Both the position numbers and the translations under genes were made by a program. DNA of 64,000 nt, taken from contig NC_134145.1 in assembly GCF_033958435.1 (NCBI RefSeq), forward strand, positions 37,847,501 through 37,911,500, in the 5' to 3' direction. How positions within the stretch are numbered: the stretch's first letter is position 1; the number at the start of each line of letters is the position of its first letter. Below, piece by piece: positions 12,058 to 24,663 of the stretch. The DNA comes from Carettochelys insculpta (lineage: Eukaryota; Chordata; Testudines; Carettochelyidae). The notes below the pieces were generated by a model, which did not search any database, had not been told where the DNA came from, and saw only the letters and a program-made list of their open reading frames with translations.

Positions 12058-12268
12058 GGCTGTGTCTACACTTGCCCCCAACTTCAAAGGGGGCATGGTA
12101 ATCAGCTACACACATGCCAGCACTTTGAAGTTTGAAGCTTCGAAGTTGCCATGGGGGGAAATTAGCCTAATGAAGTACTGACTATTCACCGCAGTGCTTC
12201 GTTAGTAATCTCCTGTGGCCCTGATTACCATGCCCTCTTCAGAGTTGGGGGCAAGTGTAGACACAGCC
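12058..12268. mobile_element. Harbinger-type MITE (211 bp), TSD TCA
   Basis: Termini GGCTGTGTCTACACTTGCCC and the exact inverse GGGGGCAAGTGTAGACACAGCC lie between TCA duplications (12055-12057 and 12269-12271). The element is largely fold-back with a 'GCTTCGAAGT' centre. Confidence 0.88.
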
Positions 12269-12834
12269 TCAATGAACAAGAATGGACTTCTAGAAGAAAA
12301 TCATCTAAGAAAAGCAAACTGTTGTGTATTTTGAACTGAATGGGTTTGGAATTAAATGTGTTTTGTTTTTTTAATCTTTCAAAATCTGACATTCTTTGTT
12401 GATATATTTGAGTCTTGAGTGAAATTATCCAAGTAAGAAAAATCACAAGAAAATATCTATTTGGTGAAATGCAAAGATAGCTCTGAAGATTAGAGAAGGC
12501 TGAAATCCTTTTGCCCGCAGAAAAGAAAATAGCTTTTAGACAACATTATCTAGGATCAAATAGGCTTCACGTGGATTTGGGATTAAAATACATAAAGCAC
12601 GGTGTTTTGCTAAAAAAAGATCTTTCATATAAAGAACCAGTTTACTGTTGTGGATTTTAACAGCATTTAACTTTTCGTTTTTGAAAAAAATAACCCTATC
12701 TGGAATCGGTTTAATATTCAGCTCAGTGCAAGTTTTACAAAGCAAATCACCAAGGACTCTATTCAGTTGTCATGATTTATAACCTTAAGCAACACACAGG
12801 GTCATGGGTTCTTGCTCTTCCCCACTCTTAAATC

Positions 12835-12925
12835 TGATTAAGTAGGTCTTAGCCCATGAAAGCTTATGCTCCAAAATATCTGTTAGCCTATGAGGTGCCA
12901 CAGGACTTCTTTTTGCTCTGCAATA
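12835..12925 (+). repeat. Interspersed repeat with the 'CCCATGAAAGCT' motif
   Basis: Contains 'CCCATGAAAGCTTATGCTCC' and 'GAGGTGCCACAGGACTTCTT', the same family as 3468-3605. Confidence 0.65.
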
Positions 12926-14098
12926 AGTCAACAGCTAACTGATTCAGTAAAATTTCTGCCTGTCCATGGGAGCCATTGTCTTCTTTTACTTTCTTCTAGG
13001 CTGTAGCAACAGGCCTCCTTCCTCTGTGGATCTTGGTGCTGAATTCATAAAGCTGCACTTAGAGTGGAAGAGCTCCCAATGTGGTGGCCAAACATTATTT
13101 GGCTACACATCTTGGCTTCTAAACTCAACTCCTTCTGAATGCCTGATATCTTCCTTGGCTAGTGTTGTAAGTGTGATAAAGATGTGGAACGGGATGGGAG
13201 TATATCTTACTTCCCTAAGAACAAAGAACCCATGACTTCCCATCAGCATTTATATATTTTGTCTGATCTTTTTTATATGGCCCCAAGTTGATTATCTCCT
13301 ATAAATTCCACAGAGATAAAAGAACTTAGTACCTCCTTGTAAGTGTTCAAACCACATGATTGAGTTTCTTTACAGTTGATTCTGAGGCTCATCAGGTTCC
13401 TATAGTGAGCTGACTTCTGAACAAGTAAACAATATTCAGTGGTATCCTCAATGTCATCAGCAAATTAAATGAGGGAGCATACACCAATCCCAGTGACAAC
13501 AATGGACGATCTTTATTAACTTGAAGAAACACCAGTAATTCGAAAAATCATATTTGTTTTTGTGACTGTTGTACCCAAAAAGATGACTAGCTAGATTCCT
13601 GTAACTGAAAAAAAAAAGTATTTAGCAAAACAATAGTTCTCATCTATTTCCAGTTTGTTTGCTTGTGCATTTGGTAGCACTTTATTTATTGTCAGTTTCA
13701 GAGGGGCCATGGACTGGAGTTGCTGGGTCAATTACCTAGTCCCTCTGCCCAACATAGAACCAAATATATTGCTGTTCAATCTAATTCCCACTGAAGTCAC
13801 AGAAGCTTTTACTGTCTCTAGTGAGAAATAGATCAGGCCCTAGAATCTTATCCTGCCATGTCTGGATCTTTCATAAGGGAGGCTGGGGGCAGCTGCTGGT
13901 CAGAGAGGGCTCTATGACTCATCCTGCCTATACACAAGTCAATGATGAATGTCAAAATAGTTTTGATCATCACTAGTAGGTTGTGAAATGGTGAGTCATC
14001 TTAAATTAGTGTGGGTCTCCACTTTTTAAAAATCTTTGGATCACAGTGACTTTAGGAAAATCCATTTCCTTGGAATTCCTGGAGCATTAAAACACCTA
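12926..14098. other. Unassigned sequence
   Basis: Nothing recognised on either strand. The 89-codon frame at 12966-13235 shows no domain. Confidence 0.35.
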
Positions 14099-14808
14099 GG
14101 CTGCGTCTACACGTGCATGCTACTTCGAAGTAGCGGCAGTAACTTCGAAATAGCGCCCGTCACGTCTACACGTTTTGGGCGCTATTTCGAAGTTGAAATC
14201 AACGTTAGGCGGCGAGACGTCGAAGTCGCTAACCCCATGAGCGGATGGGAATAGCGCCCTACTTCGACGTTCAACATCGAAGTAGGGACGTGTAGACGAT
14301 CCGCGTCCCGCAACATCGAAATAGCGGGGTCCTCCATGGCGGCCATCAGCTGGGGGGTTGAGAGATACTCTCTCTCCAGCCCTTGCGGGGCTCTGTGGTC
14401 ACCGTGGGCAGCAGCCCTTAGCCCAGGGCTTCTGGCTGCTGCTGCTGCAGCTGGGGGTCCGTGCTGCATATACAGGGTCTGCAACTAGTTGTTGGCTCTG
14501 TGTATCTTGCACTGTTTAATGAAAGTGTGTCTGGGAGGGGCCCTTTAAGGGAGCGGCTTGCTGTTGAGTCCGCCCCGTGACCCTGTCTGCAGCTGTGCCT
14601 GGCTCCCTTATTTCGATGTGTGCTACTTTGCCGTGTAGACGTTCCCTCGTTGTGCCTATTTCGATGTTGGGCTGAGCAACGTCGAAGTTGAACATCGACG
14701 TTGCCAGCCCTGGAGGACGTGTAGACGTTATTCATCGAAATAGTCTATTTCGATGTCGCAACATCGAAATAAGCTATTTCGAAGTTGGGTGCACGTGTAG
14801 ACGTAGCC
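14099..14808 (+). mobile_element. Harbinger MITE, ~710-bp family, TSD CTA
   Basis: Termini GGCTGCGTCTACACGTGCAT and ...GTGTAGACGTAGCC are flanked by CTA (14096-14098 and 14809-14811). It shares the internal 'TCCATGGCGGCCATCAGCTG' and 'GTGTCTGGGAGGGGCCCTTT' segments with its sisters and is very close to the copy at 45354-46063. Confidence 0.92.
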
Positions 14809-16029
14809 CTAAGCTACTAAACTTTAGCTATAGAAGAAATTATGCACAGATTTCAAGCCAGTCTGAACTAGAACTTTATTGAGGAATTTGTGGATAAAAC
14901 ACTAATCAAAAGGACTATAAATTCATTCAGACAGCTGTTTTTACCTAGAAAAAAATACTACATTGTTAGTTTATATAACTAAATTATTGAAACATTTATG
15001 AATGCATATACAGAATGGTTAAAATTATTAAAGCTGAATTACTTGAGTGCTATTGAGAGTCTTGAATTTGTCTGGAAGAAATGTTTAATTTTACATCTGT
15101 AGAGCTCATCTTCTGTCCCATTTGGGTTTTCAGGATTTCCTCAGTACAAAAAAGGCAAGTCCTACTTATTTATTTGTATTACAAACACAAAAAATACGTT
15201 TAACCTAAATAGCCTCCATCAACTGTAAATCAAATTGTATGTATACATATGTTGATTTGCAATTATTTTCTGTATTATATTGCATATGTAATACATATGC
15301 ATACATAATACAAGTATATGCACTGTAGATTCCAGATATTGCAATAATTTCAACACCATTTTTGGAAAACTTAATTTTAAGACATCTTATATTTGTTATT
15401 AGATATTTAGCCCTGTGGGGATATTTTTACTGTGCTAATACACAATTTTAATTATTTTCACAGCAATGGGTATAGATTTAAGTTCTTCAAATTAAATTGT
15501 TAATGGTGATTTTTTCCAGAAAATTATAGCAATTGCATAGGTTCAGATCTTGAGTCCTTAGACTCAAGAAAAAGAAGAAGCAGCTTACCACTTAGCTCAA
15601 TTTTGTGTATGGATGCACCAGATGAAGTAGTGAATAGGACAGAGTTTTACGGAGTAAGCTTAAGCCTCCTATTCTGATTCTCTTGCAGCTCCTAGACACT
15701 AGTTCTGCAGTTGTAGAGGAGCCATAACACTGGTATATCACAACACTGGGGAGTGCTGCTAGCATAGTGGGATTTTTCAGTGAACAGTTTTTCCCCAGCC
15801 CCTCACATTCCCAATGAGATGAACTGGGGTAGCTGCAGCTCCATAGGGAATTGATGAGACAGCTTAATTTGAGCTACCCTTGCGGATATTCCAGGGCAGT
15901 TTGGGAAACACTGATCTCTCCAGCTGTTCCCAGAATCCAAGAGGCACAGAAGTGGAATTTAGCAACCTTTGCCTATTCCCTGCCTGGACTGCTCCAAGTT
16001 CAGGACAGCAGTAGCCCAAAGAGGGCTAA
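14809..16029. other. Unassigned AT-rich sequence
   Basis: Very AT-rich around 14900-15560, including a short 'ATACATATG'-type run near 15240-15310. No gene recognised. Confidence 0.35.
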
Positions 16030-17180
16030 GGAGAGAAAATAAAATCATAGAATTAGGAGAATGGAGAGGACCTGGAGAGGTCTTTAGTCCTGTTCCCCTT
16101 GCACTCAAGGCAAGACTAAGGGCAGGCCCACTCTAGACCTGAAAGTCGATTTCAGAGATGCAATTCAGTGCAATTCATGATCAACATATCAGAAACCAAC
16201 TCAACTGTCTTCACTAAGGAAGGTCAACAGGAACGATTCTCCCATCAACCTCCCTTACTCCTTGCAATTGCGAAGAGTACACGGGTCGACTACCGACTCT
16301 TTACCACACCCCTTTACAAGATACGCAAAATCGAACTCCAGAAGATTGACCCTGACTGGGTTGATCTTTGCTGAAGTGTAGACAAGCCCTCAGTATTGTC
16401 TAGAGTATAACTGACAGGTGACTGCAGCTTTTCAGGATTAGGTTAGACAATAATGGAGATTTCACAACCTCCCTAGGCAATTTGTTCCAGTGCTTCCTAA
16501 CTTGACAGTTAGGAAGTTTTTCCTAATGTCCAACCTAAACCTACCTTATTGCAATTTAATCCCATTGCTTCTTCTCCTATCCTCAGAGGTTAATGAGAAG
16601 AGTTTTTCTCCCTCCTCCTTGTGACAACCTCTTATGTATTTGAAAATGATTGTCTCCCTTGGCCTTCTCTTCTCCAGAGCAAACAAACCCATTTTTTCCA
16701 CTCTCACCTTGTGATCTTTTTTGTTGCTCTCCTCTGGACTTGCTCCAATTTGTTCACTTCTTTCCTACAATGTGCTCCAGTTGAGGTTATATAAGTGCTG
16801 AGTGGAAGACTTACTACTTGTGTCTTGCTTACAACACTCCTGCTATTACATCAGAGAATGATGTTTGCTTTTTTTGCAGCGGTGTTACACAGTGAATCAC
16901 AAGCTAAATATGAGTCAACAATATGAGTCTACAGGACTGTTTGCTTTGCTTTCCAATTCAGTCGTTTATTCTTGTGCATGTGGGCAATTGGTTGGTCCTT
17001 CCTAAGTGGAGTACTTTGTATTTACCTTTATTGAATGTCACACTATTTTTTTAGTTATTTTCTTTAGCTATTTTCTCCAGTTTATTCAATCTTTTTGAAT
17101 TTTAATCCTATCCTCCAAAGCACATGCAACTCCTCCCAGTTTGATACAGTTTGCAAACTTTATAAATGTACTCCCTATGC
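16030..17180 (-). mobile_element. CR1 LINE, 3' part, with a MITE at 16120-16389
   Basis: The plus strand starts with the reverse of a CR1 tail ('AATCATAGAATTAGGAGAAT'). Near 17100-17180 the minus strand reads like the CR1 RT active-site region: K-F-A-N-C-I-K-L-G-G, where the usual A-D-D box is degraded. The element continues at 21125 after a nested insertion. Dead copy with stops. Confidence 0.75.
16120..16389. mobile_element. DNA-transposon MITE (270 bp) inside CR1
   Basis: The left end is GGGCAGGCCCACTCTAGACC and the right end ...GAAGTGTAGACAAGCCC, with TAA on the left and TCA on the right. The stretch 'TTCTCCCATCAACCTCCC' is shared with the element at 25445-26174, so the two belong to one family. 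Confidence 0.7.
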
Positions 17181-17635
17181 CAGGGGTTGGAAGCCTTCCT
17201 TGAGTCAGGAACCAAAGACTACAGAAAAATCGGTCAGGGTCCACACAAGTGAAAAGCCAAAAAAAAAAATACAATTCTTGGGCTGTGTCTACACTACACA
17301 CAAATCTCGAAAGGAGGAACATCAAAAATCTAAATCAAAACAAGGGATTTTGAAAGAACGTGGTCACACACACAAAGCAGATTGCCCTACCAGTCCCCTA
17401 TTCTGAAAGAGACCTCTGGTCTTTGGAAAGGGAGTGTCCACACAGCAATGCAAGTCCTTCTGAAAGAGCAACCCAGGACACAGCACGCACGGGGTTGCAT
17501 GGCCCACAAGCTCTTCTCAGTCTTGCAGCCAGTAGCCCCCTTAAAGGGCCCCTCCCAATCACTGCCCCCCCCACAGAGCACTGCAGAGCAGCAGACAGCA
17601 CTGCGGGTGCCGTGCTCTGAGAACGTTGCAGTACC

Positions 17636-18999
17636 ATGGAACACCAGCAGCTCGCTGAGGCTGATGCTTCCACCGACAGCAGGGCCCAGATGGCCATGGT
17701 CATCCCAGCCACAGTGGAAGCCCTGCAGCCCACAAACCCCCCAGTGGGGTCCTGCACACCTCATTCCCCATCCGCTACAGCGCCTCTGGAGCCACCCCAG
17801 CAGTGGGGACTGGTGGGAGAGGCTGGTACTGGGCCAGTGAGATGACAAAAGGTGGCTCCAGAACTTCTGAGTGTTGAGGCAGACATTCATGGAGCTGTGC
17901 CAGTGCCTCACACCCGCCCTGCAACATGTGGACACCTGCATGCGGCCCACACTCCTGGTCGGGAAACACGTGGGAATCACTCTGTGGAAGTTAGCCACCC
18001 CGGACAGCCACCGTTCAGTGGGACACCAATTCGGGGTGGGCAAGGCCACTGTTGGAGCCGTCTTCCTGGAGGTAAGCCAGGCTAGGGCCCCATACCCACT
18101 CCAGGAAGGGGGTAGTGGGCCCCTGGGCAGGAGGGCCCTGCAGAGGAGGGGATGGGGGGGACGACAAAGGGGGCAGGGCATAGACTGCAAGAGGGTACCA
18201 CTCGGTGGTACTGCAAGAACACGTCATTGCCCCCCCCGCCACAGGTGGTCCAGGCGATCAACCACATGACCCTGTGGAGGGCCATCCACCTGGGGGACCT
18301 GGACGATGCTTTGGCAGGATTCACGGCCATCGGGTTTCCCAACTGCTGTGGTGCCTTCGATGGCACCCACATTGTGATCTGTACCCTGGACCTCAGCACA
18401 GGCCACTACATAAACTGCAAGGGGTACTACTCGGTGGTGCTGCAGGCCCTTGTTGATGCCCAGGGCTGGTTCAGCGACATCGGTGTGGGCTGGTCTGGGT
18501 GAGCCCACGATGCCCAGGTACTGAACAGCTCCTAGCTGGGGCATCGCATGGAGGAGGGCATGTACATCCCTGCCCAGGAGCTCCCTGTGGGGGCCACCAC
18601 AATGCCACTATGCACAGTGGCCAACAGGGCATACCAGTCGCAGCCATGGCTGATGCGCCCCTACACAGGGCACACCACTACCAGCCAGGACACTTGAAAT
18701 CACCACCTCAACCGCACCCACAATACTGTGGAGTGGGCCTTAGGACGCCTAAAGGGGCACTTCTGATGCCTGAATGCGTGGCTGGACATCAGCCTCCCCA
18801 ACGTCGCCAGAGTGGTCGCAGCCTGTTGTGCACTGCACAACATTGTGGAGGGCAAGCATGAGTGTTTCGTGCAGGGGTGGGCTGCAGACAGTGGCCCTGG
18901 GTATGAGCAGCCGCCTGTAGCCCCATGCCGCCAGCACACAGGGAGAGGGTTGGGGTCAGGGAGGCCCTCCGGAAGGCCCTTGGCTGGGAGCCTCACTGA
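17636..18999 (+). pseudogene. HARBI1-like DDE transposase pseudogene (two exons)
   Basis: Harbinger transposases cut and paste their element through a DDE nuclease. A likely start is ATG 17636; exon 1 runs to 18071 with a good donor (GTAAGC) and an intron to 18244 ending CCACAG; exon 2 runs 18245-18999. Near 17880-18070 the N-terminal helix-turn-helix-like part is recognisable only after frame changes. Exon 2 has F-D-G-T-H (first Asp) at about 18357-18371. The second Asp position reads V-A-N-R-A-Y instead of V-A-D-x-A-Y, so a catalytic residue is lost. V-E-W-A-L-G-R-L-K-G keeps the Glu. Stops at 18500-18502 (TGA) and just past 18530 (TAG) break the frame. It cannot make an active enzyme. Compare the intact-looking copy at 48436-49801. 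Confidence 0.82.
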
Positions 19000-19479
19000 C
19001 CCTCCCCCTAGAACCCTCCAGCCCACACCCACCCCACATCACAGCCCTGCATGCAACCACCCCGCACAACAGCTCACACCCACGCAGGGGACACCGGGGT
19101 GCACAACACTACAATTTATTATAACAGCATCTAACCACCATCCCCACCACCATCCTCCAATGCTGCATCTGCTCACTTGACCACTCTAGGGAGTCCTGTG
19201 TGATCCCTGGGGCTGCATCTGTGGGGGGCACCCACTGGCTGCGGTCTGGCCCCTGCATCCTTTCCCACTCAGAGGATCAGGGCGCTGTCCTCAGGTGCGG
19301 GTACCGGATGCCGCCAAGCCTGGGTTTGGGATGTGGCCATGGGATGCAGGATGGGGAGCCCCTCCCCCTGTCCTGGGCTGAGTGATCCACCCATTACCTA
19401 TCTGGGGCTCCAGAGAACAGATCCAGGGATACCTGCCCTGAGGGGGCCTGGCTGGAGGACCCGGAGCTAATGGCAATGA

Positions 19480-19910
19480 TGAGAGGGCCTTCATCCTCTG
19501 GTCCAGCCGGATGGTCCTGGCTGGTCATGAGCCTCTGCCTCAGGGTCGGTCTCAGGGCCGGCTATATCATCCATGGCTACTGGCTCAGGTGCATCCTTAG
19601 GACCAAGAAGCAGGTCCAGCTTGTGATAGTGCAGGCACCTCGAGGTGGTCCCTGCCCCGATGGCCTGCGGGCACCCTTGGCCCGCCTGTAGGCCTGCCTC
19701 AGCTCCTTTACTTTTGGTTGCACTTGATCTGCTGTTCACTAGGGGTGGTCCCACTTCCGCAGCCCCAGCGACAGCCAATCGAAGGCTGCAGTGTTTCGGG
19801 GTACCCGGTGGTATGCAAAAGCACATCCTTGTCTGCCCAGTGGCCGAGGAAGTCTTTAATCTCGGCTTCTGCCCAGGAGGGGTCCCTCCTCTTCTAGCCC
19901 TGGCTCAGCA
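19480..19910 (-). pseudogene. Myb/SANT-like protein of Harbinger, broken
   Basis: On the minus strand, starting near 19905, the translation reads D-P-S-W-A-E-A-E-I-K-D-F-L-G-H-W, the opening of the Myb/SANT-like domain found in the second protein of Harbinger transposons. After frame shifts, minus-strand 19491-19826 gives an acidic, Pro/Glu-rich tail (...L-L-L-G-P-K-D-A-P-E-P-V...). That protein binds the element ends and helps the transposase into the nucleus. Here it is split by frameshifts and stops. Confidence 0.65.
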
Positions 19911-21116
19911 TGGCGACCCCTCAGGTTGGGTGGAGGGGGCTTCCTGGAGGTCTCTGGAGTGCAGGGGGCTCAACATCCAGCCAGGGGGCTGTGTGGCTGC
20001 AGGCTCAGGGTTGTTGGAGCATGTGCCTGGCAGAGTTGTGCTCCTGAGACTCTGGGCACACTCTCAGCTTCCTGTGCAGGGTTTCCAGGGCCTTGCAGCT
20101 TTAAAAGGCTGGCCATGGAGACCACAGAGACAGTGGGGCTTGCTAGAGCATATCCACGCTCCCTGTGGCCGCCACCATGGAGGACCCACTATTACAAAAG
20201 AGCAGCCCGAGAGCGTCTACACTTGCCCCATTTCAAAAAGCAATTTCGAAAGGTCCTGAAATCAGATAGAAAGAGCAACTTCGAAATGTGTGCCCCTTTC
20301 CGACGCAAACAATTTCGAAAGAGGCCGTTATGTGTGTGGATGCTCTGCGGCCTCTTTCGATATTGGGCCCCATTTCAAAATTGATTTTGAAACATGGTAG
20401 TAGTGTAGATGCACCCTTAATGGTCTGTCCCCCCACCCCCCCGCCAAAGTACAAAGCGAAAAAACTCTCACACTTGTGGCCTCCGACTTCTCTCAAGCAC
20501 CAGTCCCACAGCAGGGTGGGGGAAGAGCAAGTCTTAGGGTTTACCACCACAGCCAGATTAACTTTTCTGGGGATCTGAAGCCAGCAGATTTTGTGGGGCT
20601 CCTGTAGGCTCTGCAATGGAGCCAAAAACGAGGGTTCAGACGGCTGCCAGGGAGCAGGCTGAGGTGCAGGTATGAAGCCTGGCCAGGAGCAGAGCGCAGG
20701 AGCAGCTGGGAATGAGGATGTGGAGTAGGGAAGGGAGGGGTGCAGGAGTGGGGCAGAGATGGGAGTGCGAGGTCAGGTGTTGGGGAAGGCAGCAGGGAGC
20801 AGGGAAGCACTCCTTGCAGGCACGGCCCCCATCACTCCCTTTGGCCACGGGGGAGAACAGCACCTGCAGGGAGTGCTGCATGCAGAGCCACTTCCTCCCC
20901 TGCCCGGCAGACCCCATGGACTGGATCCAGCTCTAGTTTGCCTTGATCGTGCTCACAAAGCTCAGGGCTCCACCCCCATTGTGGGGAACCAGTGCTGGTA
21001 TTCTAGCCAGGGGTTCCCCTGTGCGGCAGGAAGCCCAGCTCAGTTCACTGCAGGGTGTGGGGAAGCCCCGAGCATCATGGGCTGGATCAAAGCAAGCCAC
21101 AGGTTCCCCACCCCTG

Positions 21117-21320
21117 CTCTAAGCCATTGTCTAAGTCGCTAAAAGAACACTGAACAGAATCTGACCCAGGACCAATCCCTGCTGAACTCCCCCACTTGTA
21201 ATGTAATTAAGAACCTCCACTGTATCCTCAGACACAGCGATTTTCCATCTACCACCTGACACTTTTTCTCCTATACACGGATGAGCACGGGAGAATGCCT
21301 GCAGCATACTTGGAGTCACT
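21117..21320 (-). mobile_element. CR1 LINE, RT segment (continuation of 16030-17180)
   Basis: The minus strand reads G-V-Q-Q-G-L-V-L-G-Q-I-L-F-S-V, the conserved 'GVPQGSVLGP-LF' RT block. A frame change then gives D-L-D-N-G-L at the hAT boundary, after which the frame continues at 17180 as G-I-G-S-T-F-I-K-F-A. The two pieces are therefore one CR1 split by the hAT. Confidence 0.8.
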
Positions 21321-22089
21321 GCCCCTCAGTGCAGAGCACCACAGCTTACGCTGAACGCACACAGCCTTAAGTCTGCCTTGTGAAGTACACACCACCTTGT
21401 ACTTCTTTGTGCACACTGTGCCAGTGAAACCAACTGCAGCAATGGAGTCAGCAGTGGGGAGTGAACCAGAATCTGTAGCAACAAAACAGCACAAACTGAA
21501 CCAAACATTTAATCTGAAGAATCAAACACCAATACAAGATTTACTTAAGAATAACTGACAGAACTAGGCTTACATTTAGGGGTCTGGAGTTCAGAGCTTG
21601 AAAAATTAGATAGGCTCTTAATGTTCAACACTATTTCCAATATATCTTATAGAAATAAAGGGAATAAAACAATCTTATTTATGTAACAGAGCTTTTATTT
21701 CTCAGTAATATGATAAGTTTTTAAAAAGCAGTTGACAAATGTTTACAGATGACAGAATGGATTTACCTGTGGGTCATACCAGTTGTACAGGTTTGACTGT
21801 GAAGATGGCCCTCGTTGTTCAAGTTACAAATGCACACTTCAGCTTCTTAAATTACCTAATCCTCAGACCTAAGACTATACAAAACTCAAATAGTAACAAA
21901 GGTTGAAGGTGTTACTACTAATGGGAAATGAAGGAGTGAGCTAAGATGAATCACGCCTTCTAGCCTGATGGATATCTCCTAATTATTGCTATCATCATCA
22001 TCATTTTTCTTTTGATATTAACATGTAATTCTATGCACACATTACTATTCTGCATCCTAGTGTTTGGTTCAGTAAACAGAAGAAGGATG
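21321..22089. other. Unassigned sequence
   Basis: Nothing recognised. Confidence 0.35.
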
Positions 22090-22560
22090 GTCCAATGGTA
22101 AGACTGCTCACCTGGGACCAAGTTTGAGTCCAGAGATTTCTTATGTGATTTCATGCACCTATTTAAAGTATGCTCCACTTTTGCCAGTACGGTTATGTGG
22201 GTGTGAGATATTATTTAGTGACATCACTATACCAACAAAACCAGAAATGCAGTTTATACTATCAAAGAGGCTGGATGAAAATTTAAGCAGCTCTCCAAGA
22301 GGAATAAGCTCTACCAGAAAGAGTATTTTGGTGGTCTACAACAGATTCTCTGTTAGGGCTTTTGCCAGTATAGCTACATGAGAAAATTAAAAAAACAAAC
22401 AAACAACTACACCCCACCCTTTAACTTGCATAGCTATGCCAGCAAAACTCTGTAGCCTTGATCAGATGTTAGTCTTTCTGTACTTCAGTCTCCCACCTGT
22501 AAAATGGAGATAATAAGGATGCTCTGACAAATATATTTAAGATTGCTTGAGTATCTCATA
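22090..22560 (+). repeat. Possible tRNA-derived/MIR-like SINE, interrupted
   Basis: 22090-22140 has an A-box-like 'TCCAATGGTAAGACTG' and a B-box-like 'GTTTGAGTCCA'. 22484-22520 has 'CAGTCTCCCACCTGTAAAAT' then 'GGAGATAATAA', which resembles the core/3' part of MIR-type SINEs. The sequence between is unrelated and may be a later insertion. Confidence 0.4.
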
Positions 22561-23564
22561 CTTCGACAAGTACCTTAGCCATAAAAATCTCTTACTTTTT
22601 GTACATTTTCTGTTCTCTATTGAGCATATACTTCTCATTTATTTTATCAGGATTAAACTCATAGTACAAGGTGTTGAGCCTCCTCAAATCCCATTGACTT
22701 CAATAGGGACTGAGGGTAATCACCAAACTGCAGAAAATCCTCAGCCTCTAGGCCACTTTAGCATAAATAAGCAGTAGCAGCACAGATCAGAAAGGGACCA
22801 GTTTCCTATGGGGGCATATTGATACAATTGGCTATGGCCAAATTTTTAAAAAAATCTTGTTTGAATCTCAAACATAGGGAACTTTTAGATAAACGGACAT
22901 TTTTGATCCTTATAATTAGATGAAGAAAGTCAAATACATGACAGCCAAATTAAGCCTTATTGAACAAAATGTTCTCACAGATGCTGTTCAGAGGAAAACT
23001 TGTCACCATCAATTATGCTGTAAAAGGATTCATTATGGGCACCTACTATGTGCAGTTGGGCATGCAAACAGCACTATTTTCATAAAGGAAATTTAAGAAC
23101 TCACAAAGTGATTTTTAATGTGCAGCTGAGCACTCTATCGTGTAGCAGCTAGGAATGCAAAATATTAATTTTTTCAAAAACTGTAAAGGAAACTTGTTTG
23201 TATTTCTAATTGTACACCGCTTGATTTCCTCTTTGCTTAAATACACACAGCTCCCTCCTTATTTCAGCCCTCATTTGCATTATGTAAACAGATTCCTCCC
23301 CACAGTTCAAGCAAACAATAGCTTTTGCAGCTCAATAGGAAATCAATTAAGAAGAGCCTAATTTTATCACTGCTGAAACCACAATATTTGTCTTTACATA
23401 CATGATAGTAATTTTCTTGCTCTATTGTTCAATTCTTCATTGATATTTATGACATTGTGGGTGTCAGATCTGTACCTTGAAAATGCTACTTCCAAGTTTC
23501 ATCCAAAAAAGTATTGTTTTTTCTTTGGAAGCTATAAATGCCTGAAAATAAGTGACCTCCTGAG
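22561..23564. other. Unassigned AT-rich sequence
   Basis: No gene, RNA or repeat recognised. Confidence 0.35.
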
Positions 23565-23597
23565 GTCCATTCCAGCCCTATGATTCTATGAAAAGAG
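23565..23597 (+). mobile_element. CR1 3' tail fragment
   Basis: 'GAGGTCCATTCCAGCCCTAT' followed by 'GATTCTATG' is the CR1 3' terminus; only the tail remains. Confidence 0.65.
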
Positions 23598-23724
23598 GGT
23601 CAAAAACTATTGTATTGCTGTATTGTGTCTTAACAGAATTTGGGTTCTGAACTGCAGGAATATATATTCCAGACAAGAAAAAGTCACAAACTATGTATCC
23701 CAGAAGTTTGTATATAGGACACTA

Positions 23725-24050
23725 AAGCTATGTCTACACTACCACAGTAAGTCAGCCTAAGGTTTGGAACTCCAGCTAAGCAAATAATGAATCTAGAATT
23801 GATGTACCTTAAATTGGCTTACTATGGTGTTCACAGAACACTGGGTCAATAGGAAACGATCTTCTGCGAACTTATTCTACTCTGCTTGTCCTGGCTATTG
23901 TACTAGATCAAATAGAGAACTAACTGGTTGATTTGGCAGGTCTTCTGAACCCATTAAATCAACCCGCAATGCATTGATCTCTATAGCCTAAAACAGTAAA
24001 ACTGACACACAGAAGTAAATTCTTTAGTGTACACAATAGCATACAGTTTA
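23725..24050. mobile_element. DNA-transposon MITE
   Basis: Begins AGCTATGTCTACACTACC and ends near ...TTAGTGTACACAATAGC. The interior ('CAGTAAGTCAGCCTAAGG', 'AAATCAACCCGCAATGCATT') resembles a MITE family I know from turtle DNA. Ends approximate. Confidence 0.6.
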
Positions 24051-24663
24051 AGCTGTCAATTTACTGATTTACCCATGTTTACTGTGCAAGAATTGGTTTC
24101 CCTTTAAATCTTATTTCACAACTAGATTTGTCTCTTTATGCTACTATGCATGCACTTAGTTTGAACTGCATCTTAGATGGCATTCACAAACCATTTATTA
24201 AGATAAAAAGTTACCAAAATGAGTAATTCAAGAGGTAACATAAAACTAGGGTTTACCTAAGTATGTTGCTGTACTCAGGACACACAGAACAATAAGCCAC
24301 TGTGTTACCCATCTCCCTCAGCAAGGTAGAGTTTTGTGAGCTCTTAAGCTGTCCACTCCCTGCCCAGTCTGTCAGCATCACCTCCCTGAGGTGCTGCCAG
24401 TCTGAATTTTACCTTGCAGGTAACAATCAGGAATCCCTAGTTTCCCCGAGACATCCCATTGCAGTATCTCTATGACTGGACACAAAGAAAAATCATTGTC
24501 TTCTCACTGTCTCCAGTGAGACAACATATACACCAGCCTGCTAGGTTAGCTGAGATTCCCTCCTCACTTCAGTGCAAACAGTGGTTCATAATAAAACTAA
24601 GAATAAGATAAAACTCTGTTCTTTATAAATGAAGTGCTACTAAACAAGAGAAAGAGACAGATT
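24051..24663. other. Unassigned sequence
   Basis: Nothing recognised. Confidence 0.35.

Larger units (their letters stand above)
17280..20416 (-). mobile_element. Decayed two-gene Harbinger transposon (~3.1 kb)
   Basis: The TIRs read GGGCTGTGTCTACACTAC on the left and the inverse of GGGTGCATCTACACTAC on the right. The target duplication is unclear (CTT/TTA). It holds a HARBI1-like transposase pseudogene on the plus strand and a Myb/SANT-like pseudogene on the minus strand, converging. This is the same architecture as 46067-50290 but inverted relative to it. It is nested in a hAT element, which is nested in CR1. Confidence 0.85.
17181..21116. mobile_element. hAT-type element, split by a Harbinger insertion
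   Basis: The ends are CAGGGGTTGG (17181) and ...CCACCCCTG (21116), with 8-bp flanks CCCTATGC (17173-17180) and CTCTAAGC (21117-21124) that match at 6 of 8 positions, as expected for an old hAT duplication. The hAT's own sequence is 17181-17279 plus about 20417-21116; the rest is the Harbinger. No hAT transposase is visible, so this is a non-autonomous copy. The CR1 frame resumes on the far side, which supports the boundaries. Confidence 0.8.

Noticed and set aside
17387..18190. Minus-strand frame of 267 codons in the older Harbinger
   Set aside because: Antisense to the transposase pseudogene exon 1; no recognisable domain.
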